Positions 8,106-13,516 of a stretch of 16,785 bases of DNA are shown in pieces. The position numbers and the translations under genes are program-made. How positions within the stretch are numbered: the first letter of the stretch is position 1; every line of letters begins with the position of its first letter. The stretch comes from BM509 sp036396915 (GTDB lineage: Bacteria > Desulfobacterota > Desulfuromonadia > Desulfuromonadales > Geopsychrobacteraceae). The notes beneath the pieces were generated by a model. That model did no database searches. It saw nothing but the letters and a program-made list of their open reading frames with translations, and was not told the origin of the DNA. The DNA lies in NCBI GenBank assembly GCA_036396915.1, contig DASWJX010000306.1:1-16785 (forward strand). Direction: 5' to 3'.

Positions 8106-8216
8106 TTACGGATCCGTCCTTTCGGTAAAATAGGTGATGACAGAAAGAACGACGACCAGCAGCATAGGTGCCAGGCACCAGAACCAGCTCTCCATGGAAA
8201 TAACCGGCGATTGCAT
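8106..8216 (-). CDS. 36-residue symporter small accessory membrane peptide
   Basis: A short gene, easily missed by annotation. Its ATG (8214-8216) is preceded by AAAGGAGG at nearly ideal spacing, and its TAA (8106-8108) lies two bases before the putP ATG, so the two are probably translationally coupled. The 36-residue product has one hydrophobic segment (about residues 11-30, WFWCLAPMLLVVVLSVITYF) with an acidic N-terminal side (SMES) and a charged tail (TERTDP). Tiny one-helix proteins encoded directly before SSS transporters are known as symporter small accessory proteins; this one fits by size, topology and position. Its probable role is assembly or stability of PutP in the membrane (inference). 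Confidence 0.82.
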   Translation of the reverse strand: MQSPVISMESWFWCLAPMLLVVVLSVITYFTERTDP

Positions 8217-8222
8217 GAGAAA

Positions 8223-8585
8223 CTACCTCCTTTGACTCGGGCGGGAATCTCCGCCCGGATGTGTGTAGGTTAATCGGTTGCCGCGTTGAGCCTTTTGTGA
8301 CGGCCCCGTGGCGTCACTGTCGGGCTCAAGGCGGATGAAGTTATGGCGACCCCAGCGCTGCCGGTCGCAAACCCTCGGCAGCACGACCAGGCTGCCGGTA
8401 CGGTAGCGACCCGAAACCCCTGCCGCCCCGGAAAGTCTGATCGTCACCGAGCGGGAACGCAGCGTGACGATCTCTCCGCCGGCCAGGCAGCGGAAGCCCT
8501 GGTCGTCCCAGCAGGCCCGAACGCGCACGCCCACGGCAAGCCTGCGGTCTTCTTCGCTATGTGAATGGGCAGTCCCGTACTCCAC
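8223..8585 (-). CDS. Unknown 120-residue protein, probable small beta-barrel domain
   Basis: Not recognised. The middle part (about 17-87) alternates hydrophobic and basic residues in short strands (AVGVRVRACW, GGEIVTLRSRSVTIRLS, GSLVVLPRV, HNFIRLEP), as in PilZ- or SH3-like small barrels. The PilZ c-di-GMP residues (RxxxR and D/NxSxxG) are not evident. The last 30 residues are polar and look disordered. It is very likely a real gene: the GTG at 8583-8585 has AAAGGAG 6 bases upstream, and its stop at 8223 lies inside the Shine-Dalgarno of the small peptide gene. It therefore heads a tight operon with the peptide and putP and may regulate or stabilise the transporter. Confidence 0.68.
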   Translation of the reverse strand: MEYGTAHSHSEEDRRLAVGVRVRACWDDQGFRCLAGGEIVTLRSRSVTIRLSGAAGVSGRYRTGSLVVLPRVCDRQRWGRHNFIRLEPDSDATGPSQKAQRGNRLTYTHPGGDSRPSQRR

Positions 8586-8675
8586 CTCGGTCTCCTTTAT
8601 GCGCCGCCCAGCCCTGGCCGACGGTCGCAGTTGCAGATTCGGGAATGAGCGCTAGCGCCCTGTGTCCCATGGAAT

Positions 8676-8798
8676 GTCGCAAGATTGCGCAGGATTTTGG
8701 CGGGGCAACAAGGCGTGGCTGATGGCGCATAGCCGTAGCTATGCGACTTCAGTCACAACGCTGTTGCCGCGTCAAAGGACCAGCAAGATGCGATAGTT
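8676..8798. repeat. Long imperfect inverted repeat (REP/MITE-like) between proline dehydrogenase and the putP operon
   Basis: The element is centred on a perfect hairpin (CGCATAGC 8726-8733, loop CGTA, GCTATGCG 8738-8745). Outside it the arms continue imperfectly for about 40 bases or more: GGGGCAACAAGG on the left faces CTGTTGCCGC on the right, and GTCGCAAGATTG faces CAAGATGCGATAG. No coding potential is seen. In RNA it would form one long stem that could end or stabilise the upstream proline dehydrogenase message. I saw no second copy in the window. Confidence 0.6.
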
Positions 8799-8814
8799 TA
8801 TGGGTTACAGGGCG

Positions 8815-9723
8815 CTATGCCGCCCGCATGCCGAGCATCTGCCGCAGGGCGTGCTTGGCGATGGTGGGGTTTTCCTTGAGCCGGCGCCGCGAATAGGGGA
8901 GCCAGTCCTTGCCGAAGGGGACATAGACCCGCAGCCGGTGTCCGCCGGAAAGGATGATCTCCCGCAGCTGCTCGTCGACCCCGAGCAGCATCTGAAACTC
9001 GTATTGCTCGGGCTTGAGGCCGTACCTGTCGATGAGCTTGAAGGCTTCGAAAACCAGCCGTTCATCATGGGTGGCGATACCGACGTAGGCCTGGTTGGCG
9101 AAGAGCTTGTCCAGACAGTGGATAAAGTTACGATTGACCACGTAGGGATCCTTGTAGGCCTCGCGACGCGGTTCGTTGTAAATCCCTTTGCAGAGGCGCA
9201 CGTTGGTCCCCGCGGCGACCAGCTCCTCGATATCGGCCGCGGTGCGCCGCAGGTAGGACTGCAGCACGACGCCGACGTGACCGGGGAACTCGGCGCGCAG
9301 GGTGCGGTAAAATTCCAGAGTGTCGTCGGTGCAGGGATGGTCCTCCATATCGATGCGCACGAAGTTGTCCAGCGCCGCGGCGCGGGCGACGATCTCCCTG
9401 ATGCTCGACAGGCAGACCTGCTTGTCGAGGGAGAGGCCGAACTGGGTCGGCTTGAGTGAAAGGTTGGCCCGTACCCCTTCGGCATTGATGGCATCGAGAA
9501 TCGCGAGGCATTCATCCTTGAAATGCTCGGCCTGGGCGAGGGTCTTGATGAACTCACCAAGGATATCGATGGTGGCCATCGCCCCCTGCTCGTTGAGTTT
9601 TTTACTGACCGCTATCGAATCGGCCAGGGTGTTGCCGGCGATATAGCCTTTGGCGAAGTGGCCGACGATGGGCCCGGGGACATGCATGATGGTTTTTGAA
9701 ACTACGGCATTGAACAGGGACAT
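8815..9723 (-). CDS. Proline dehydrogenase, monofunctional (PutB/ProDH type)
   Basis: A 302-residue flavoenzyme that oxidises L-proline to 1-pyrroline-5-carboxylate and passes electrons from FAD to the quinone pool. The length and motifs fit the single-domain ProDH family rather than bifunctional PutA: LSLKPTQFGL (88-97), VRIDMED (122-128), VVLQSYLRR (152-160), VRLCKG (175-180), IATHDE (216-221) and the C-terminal YSRRRLKENP (277-286), whose arginine pair holds the proline carboxylate in known structures. The start was placed at ATG 9723, with GGAGGT 4 bases before it; a GTG at 9735 is in frame but overlaps this ribosome site. It has its own sigma-54 promoter and leader. P5C dehydrogenase is not adjacent, so the next step must be encoded elsewhere. 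Confidence 0.94.
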   Translation of the reverse strand: MSLFNAVVSKTIMHVPGPIVGHFAKGYIAGNTLADSIAVSKKLNEQGAMATIDILGEFIKTLAQAEHFKDECLAILDAINAEGVRANLSLKPTQFGLSLDKQVCLSSIREIVARAAALDNFVRIDMEDHPCTDDTLEFYRTLRAEFPGHVGVVLQSYLRRTAADIEELVAAGTNVRLCKGIYNEPRREAYKDPYVVNRNFIHCLDKLFANQAYVGIATHDERLVFEAFKLIDRYGLKPEQYEFQMLLGVDEQLREIILSGGHRLRVYVPFGKDWLPYSRRRLKENPTIAKHALRQMLGMRAA

Positions 9724-9790
9724 GTTTACCTCCACGAGGGTATTGCCAGAAAACTTGGGTCACTGCTGTATGCCTCCGCTGGAAAAAATT

Positions 9791-9812
9791 CCGGGAGACT
9801 TCGGTCTCCCGG
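9791..9812 (-). terminator. Terminator/attenuator in the proline dehydrogenase leader
   Basis: On the minus strand, stem CCGGGAGAC / GTCTCCCGG (9 perfect pairs, loop CGAA) is followed by AATTTTTTCC (9790-9781), the form of a factor-independent terminator. It lies downstream of the sigma-54 promoter and about 70 bases before the proline dehydrogenase ATG. No gene upstream on this strand needs a terminator here, so conditional termination of the leader is likely (inference). On the plus strand the same stem has a C(UUCG)G loop but no T-run. Confidence 0.72.
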
Positions 9813-9866
9813 AGAGGAGGTCTACAACAAAACATCGATTTGCCATCGGCGTTCGAGACTCCCTGG

Positions 9867-9882
9867 AGCACAGGACGTGCCA
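9867..9882 (-). promoter_or_regulatory. Sigma-54 (-24/-12) promoter of proline dehydrogenase
   Basis: The minus strand reads TGGCACG-TCCT-GTGCT. The -24 box is a full consensus match and GG-N10-GC spacing is exact; the -12 box differs from TTGCW in its first two positions. Transcription would start near 9855, giving a leader of about 130 bases. A small dyad ACAAAGGTTTGT (9922-9933), about 50 bases further upstream, is a possible activator site. Confidence 0.75.
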
Positions 9883-10077
9883 ATCGCCGCAGAATCGGCG
9901 CAAGCCCTCCCAGAGGCCGGAACAAAGGTTTGTAATTTCGGAATCTTAGCGATTTAAAACAGTGGATTGGCGAGAAAAGGGGAGTTACGCCAGGACAAAA
10001 TAGCCCTGGCATGTGCCGGCAGCAGTATACGGAATTGCATAAACGCCGTGCCCGCGGGGCGGACTTTTTGCGGCGCT
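9883..10077. other. Upstream region of the proline dehydrogenase promoter
   Basis: No gene is seen between the sigma-54 promoter and the repeat at 10078. This is the expected place for upstream activator sites of the sigma-54 regulator. The only clear small dyad is ACAAAGGTTTGT at 9922-9933. Confidence 0.4.
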
Positions 10078-10206
10078 GTAACTATTCACCTGTCCCTTAT
10101 GAATTTAATCTCCTCCCCCTTCAAGGGGGAGGTCGGGAGGGGGATGGGGTGCCGTCGTGCTGGATCAGTCCCATCCCCACCCCAACCCTCCCCTTGAAGG
10201 GGAGGG
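10078..10206. repeat. Dispersed REP-like repeat, copy B, with a second facing hairpin
   Basis: Positions 10078-10152 repeat copy A (1273-1380). The first hairpin is CCTCCCCCTT (10112-10121) with AAGGGGGAGG (10123-10132). A second, facing unit follows: CCCTCCCCTT (10186-10195) with AAGGGGAGGG (10197-10206). GGAGGGGGATGGGG and CCATCCCCACCCC can also pair across the pair of units, giving a BIME-like composite. It lies about 115 bases downstream of the regulator stop and may serve as its transcript end. Confidence 0.7.
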
Positions 10207-10321
10207 AGCTTAACCTCAATGGTGCATCGATGGCAGGGTGCTGAATAATTACGTAACGCATAATGCCGGGACAATACGCGGGCACGGGAGCGGGAGCAAA
10301 GGATCGGCCGAGCCGCACGGA

Positions 10322-12055
10322 TCAGGAAGCGTCCGGCAAGCGCCGCCCCCGCTTCAGGCCGTACTTCTGCAGCTTGCGGGCGATGGTGGCCTGGGTCACG
10401 CCGAGCGCCGCGGCCATATCGGTCTGGTTGGAAAACTGCTCCATCACCCGGGACAGAATCCGCAGCTCCACCCGGTCGAGCGCCTGCTGCAGGCTGACGC
10501 CTTCGCACCAGTCGACCGGGGCGGAACCATGGTTCCGCGCGCTGCCGACGATATCGCTCGGCAGATCGGCCAGGTCGATCAGTTCGGTCTCCGCCATCAC
10601 CACCAGCCGCTCGCAGACATTCATCAGCTCGCGGACATTGCCCGGATAGGCATAGTTCTGCAAAGCCTCGGACGCCGCCTGCGACAATCTGCGCTTGAGG
10701 CCGTTCTTCTCGCCGAAGAAATCGAGGTAGTGGCGGATCAGCGGCAGAATGCATTCCTTGCGCTCGCGCACCGCCGGCACCGTCAGCGGAATCACGTTGA
10801 GCCGGTAGTAGAGATCGTGACGAAAGCGCCCCTGCTCGACCATCTCGTCCAGATTGCGGTGGGTCGCGGCCAGGATGCGCACGTTGACCGTCCGCCCCTG
10901 GGTAGAGCCGAGCCGGGTGATCCGGCCGTCCTCCAGAAAGCGCAGCAATTTCACCTGCGACGACAGCGGCAGTTCGGCGATCTCGTCGAGAAACAGGATG
11001 CCGCCGTCGGCCAGCTCGAAATGGCCGGGCTTGCCGCTCTCGGCGCCGGTAAAGGCCCCCTTTTCATAGCCGAACAGTTCCGACTCGATCAGCGAGTCGG
11101 GGATCGCCCCGCAGTTGATCCTGATCATCGGCCGCGCGGCCCGGGGCGAATTCTTGTGGATCAGCTCGGCGATCAGTCCCTTGCCGACCCCCGACTCGCC
11201 CAGAATCAGCACCGAAGAATCGGCCTTGCTGACCTTCATCGCCTGCTGCACCGCCCGGATCATGCCGGGACTGCGGGCCACCACCTGGCGGTTCTCCAGA
11301 TCGTTGAGCTGCATGGCCAGAATCTGGTCGCTCAACTGATCCTTGATCGCCGCCTGCTCCTCGAGCTGGCGCTGCAAGCGGTCGATCTCCGAGATGTCGT
11401 TCTCGCAGACCACGGCGCGGACCACCCGCCCCTCGCTGTCGCAGACCGGGGTTGCGGTAAAGATCAGCTTGCGGCCGCGACTGCTCTGCAGCAGACTGAC
11501 CTTCTCGCCGGTGCGGACCGCTTCCAGGCCGGCGGAACTTTCGAACACCCCCTGCTGCAGCAGATCGCGCATGTTGCGGCCGACCACCTCCTCGGCGCTC
11601 ACCCCGTTGATCCGCTGCGAGGCCGGATTGATGCGGAGCACCGTGCCGTCGGCCTCGCAGATCAGCAGCCCGTCGGAGCAGGAATCGATGATGGCATCGA
11701 GCTCCCCCGCCAGCTTTTCAAAATCACGACCCGCCGCATCATTTTCCAGAAACAGACAGAGCCCGCCGAGCAGACGGCCCTGATGCTCCAGCCGGCTCAT
11801 CCGGGCCAGAAAGCCGCCCCCCTCATGCGTGCCGGAGCGCGGCGTCTCCGGCCCCTGCAGCAGCGCTGCGAAAACCGACCAGAGCTCCGGCAGCAAGCTG
11901 GGGAAATGCCCCCCCCGGTCGAGGCCCAGGCGTTGCGAGATGGGCCCGCAGCTGGTGAGAATAGCGCCCCGCGCGTCGACGACGACCAGGCCGTCGCCGA
12001 CCGCTTCCAGCAGTAACTGCGCGTGATGAGCAAAAAGAAGATCCGTATCGTGCAT
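10322..12055 (-). CDS. Sigma-54-dependent transcriptional activator with PAS sensory region
   Basis: A 577-residue enhancer-binding protein. Counting from the upstream TTG of the open frame (6 residues longer), an N-terminal PAS-like region (about 15-115) and a second PAS (about 124-235, IIDSCSDGLLICEADGTVLRIN) are followed by a coiled linker (228-262). The AAA+ domain has Walker A GESGVGKG (292-299), the sigma-54 contact loop GAFTGA (339-344) and Walker B GILFLDE (358-364). A C-terminal helix-turn-helix (about 550-575, MAAALGVTQATIARKLQKYGL) resembles Fis/TyrR-type readers. ATG 12055 is preferred over TTG 12073, since AGAGGAAG sits 5 bases before the ATG. Both nearby sigma-54 promoters, one for proline dehydrogenase and one for hypD, are likely targets. 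The effector is probably proline, hydroxyproline or P5C (inference). Confidence 0.92.
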   Translation of the reverse strand: MHDTDLLFAHHAQLLLEAVGDGLVVVDARGAILTSCGPISQRLGLDRGGHFPSLLPELWSVFAALLQGPETPRSGTHEGGGFLARMSRLEHQGRLLGGLCLFLENDAAGRDFEKLAGELDAIIDSCSDGLLICEADGTVLRINPASQRINGVSAEEVVGRNMRDLLQQGVFESSAGLEAVRTGEKVSLLQSSRGRKLIFTATPVCDSEGRVVRAVVCENDISEIDRLQRQLEEQAAIKDQLSDQILAMQLNDLENRQVVARSPGMIRAVQQAMKVSKADSSVLILGESGVGKGLIAELIHKNSPRAARPMIRINCGAIPDSLIESELFGYEKGAFTGAESGKPGHFELADGGILFLDEIAELPLSSQVKLLRFLEDGRITRLGSTQGRTVNVRILAATHRNLDEMVEQGRFRHDLYYRLNVIPLTVPAVRERKECILPLIRHYLDFFGEKNGLKRRLSQAASEALQNYAYPGNVRELMNVCERLVVMAETELIDLADLPSDIVGSARNHGSAPVDWCEGVSLQQALDRVELRILSRVMEQFSNQTDMAAALGVTQATIARKLQKYGLKRGRRLPDAS

Positions 12056-12082
12056 CGCCGCTTCCTCTGTCAATGAGGCTAT

Positions 12083-12126
12083 CCGTTATTGCATAGCGGC
12101 CTCCATCATTATACTTTTTTGTATAA
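12083..12126 (-). promoter_or_regulatory. Promoter and two dyads of the regulator gene
   Basis: The minus strand has a perfect TATAAT (12113-12108), which would start RNA near 12100, about 45 bases before the ATG; no good -35 is found at 17 bases. The -10 overlaps a perfect dyad TTATAC-N6-GTATAA, whose 6-6-6 layout recalls TyrR boxes. A second dyad, CCGTTAT-TGC-ATAGCGG (12083-12099, one mismatch), lies just beyond the start. Either could be an autoregulatory site. Confidence 0.5.
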
Positions 12127-12150
12127 AAAGCAAGTGCGCCCGGAACAATT

Positions 12151-12178
12151 CCGCCGGTCATTTTTCAACGACCGGCGG
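12151..12178 (-). terminator. Hairpin after the activase gene
   Basis: A perfect 9-pair stem (CCGCCGGTC 12151-12159 with GACCGGCGG 12170-12178) with a 10-base loop lies about 35 bases after the activase stop. The minus-strand tail AATTGTTCC is only weakly T-rich, so termination may be partial and allow read-through into the regulator gene. Confidence 0.5.
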
Positions 12179-12213
12179 GATTGCGCCTGACAACGAAGCA
12201 GCATCAGGACCGA

Positions 12214-13122
12214 CTAACCGCCGACCACGGCATCCAGCCCCCGCTCGGCGAAAAGCCGGAGGATCCGCTCCAGCTCATCGGCTGTCGGCTCCCGCATCCC
12301 CTCCTGCCGATAGCGGCCGCCGAGCCTCAGGTACTTGTGGGCGGCGCTGCCGTGATAGGGGAGCAGATGCACCCGCTTCTTCCCTCCGGCCAGCCCGGCG
12401 ACCAGGCGCGCCGCCTGGTCCATATTGCGCTGATCGGCGTTGACCCCCCCGATCAGCGGGATACGGATCGCGATCTCGGCGCCCGCCGCCGCCAGCGCCT
12501 GCAGATTGGAAAGAATTACGGCGTTATCGACGCCGGTGTACTTGCGGTGCAGCTCCGCATCGACCAGCTTGAGATCGTAGAGGAACAGCTCGGTCTGCCT
12601 GGCGACCTTGAGCAGGGTCGCCTGATCGCAATAACCGCTGGTGTCGACCGCCCGGTGGATGCCGCGCTCACCGCAGGCCCTGAGCAGCTGCAGCAGGAAC
12701 TCGGCATGCAGCAGCGGCTCGCCGCCGGAGACGGTGACGCCGCCGCCGGACTGATCGAAAAACGGCCGCTCCTTCTCGACAATGGCCAGCAACTCGTCCA
12801 ACCCGTAGCGCCGTCCCGACATCTCGATCGCCCGGCTCGGGCAGACCTCGGCGCAGCGTCCGCAGAGCGTGCATTTGTTCGGATCGGTAACGATCCCCTC
12901 CGCGGTCAGTGCAAGCGCCCCGGCAGGACACAGCTTCACGCACCCGCCGCAGCCGATGCACCTGGCGGCGGTAACCAGCAGCTGCCGGTGCGGCGCGATG
13001 CTTTCGGGGTTGTGACACCAGGCGCAGGACAACGGACAGCCCTTGAAGAAGAGGGTCAGGCGGATGCCGGGGCCGTCGTTGATGGCGTAGCGTTTGATAT
13101 CGAAAATCAGTGGTTGCTGCAT
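12214..13122 (-). CDS. Glycyl radical enzyme activase (radical SAM), partner of HypD
   Basis: A 302-residue radical-SAM enzyme that installs the glycyl radical on the neighbouring dehydratase. The SAM-cluster motif is CPLSCAWC (Cys29, Cys33, Cys36, i.e. CxxxCxxC), followed by a ferredoxin-like insert with two 4Fe-4S motifs (C55-C58-C61-C65 and C84-C87-C90-C94), as in most activases other than that of pyruvate formate-lyase. GGVTVSGGEPLLH is the SAM-binding GGE segment. The full length is present. ATG 13122 begins MQQPLIFDIKRYAINDGPGIR, the normal family start; a modest AGGGAT precedes it. It follows hypD on the same strand, but after an unusually long gap of about 394 bases full of repeat DNA, so it might have its own promoter. 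Confidence 0.93.
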   Translation of the reverse strand: MQQPLIFDIKRYAINDGPGIRLTLFFKGCPLSCAWCHNPESIAPHRQLLVTAARCIGCGGCVKLCPAGALALTAEGIVTDPNKCTLCGRCAEVCPSRAIEMSGRRYGLDELLAIVEKERPFFDQSGGGVTVSGGEPLLHAEFLLQLLRACGERGIHRAVDTSGYCDQATLLKVARQTELFLYDLKLVDAELHRKYTGVDNAVILSNLQALAAAGAEIAIRIPLIGGVNADQRNMDQAARLVAGLAGGKKRVHLLPYHGSAAHKYLRLGGRYRQEGMREPTADELERILRLFAERGLDAVVGG

Positions 13123-13139
13123 TTATCATCCCTATCCGG

Positions 13140-13440
13140 TTACGAACCGCCCTCCCCCCTTGTCTCCACCGCAGCGGAGCGGATCTTTGACGACTGAGCG
13201 AGAAAGGTCGGAAGTCCGCAGAACCAAGGTCGCGGGGTCGTGGCCCCGCACGCCACCTTACTCTTTTGTTACGCCACCAAAGAGTAAGCAGAAAAAGGCG
13301 CCCGACCTCCTTGCCCTGCGGGTTCCCTCCGCTTCACGCCGATTTTGAGCTCAGGCAAAAACTCGCCTGCGGCTCAGACATTTGCCTTCGAATTCCTCAA
13401 AATCTCTGTTGCACTCCGGCTGCGTCCCACGGGGGGAAGA
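13140..13440. repeat. Non-coding stretch with a probable dispersed intergenic repeat
   Basis: Between hypD and the activase gene there is no credible gene. The stretch holds a hairpin (CTTACTCTTT 13257-13266 with AAAGAGTAAG 13279-13288) followed by AAAAAGGCGCCCGACC. This layout resembles repeat units I have seen between genes in many proteobacteria, but I cannot confirm a second copy in this window. Its base composition and lack of codon structure differ from the two flanking genes. Confidence 0.45.
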
Positions 13441-13446
13441 GTAAAA

Positions 13447-13509
<63 letters not shown>

Positions 13510-13516
13510 CGCGCCA

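Noticed and set aside
6595..8133. A 512-codon open frame on the + strand opposite putP
   Set aside because: It is antisense to an unambiguous membrane transporter; composition dominated by G, D, E, Q and H is typical of the complement of hydrophobic codons.
10238..12016. A 592-codon open frame on the + strand opposite the sigma-54 activator
   Set aside because: It is a mirror frame produced by high-GC codon use; the translation is rich in H, Q, R and D without domain signatures, while the opposite strand encodes a complete AAA+ protein.
13094..13348. An 84-codon frame between the activase and hypD
   Set aside because: It starts inside the activase gene on the other strand and runs through repeat-like DNA; no ribosome site.
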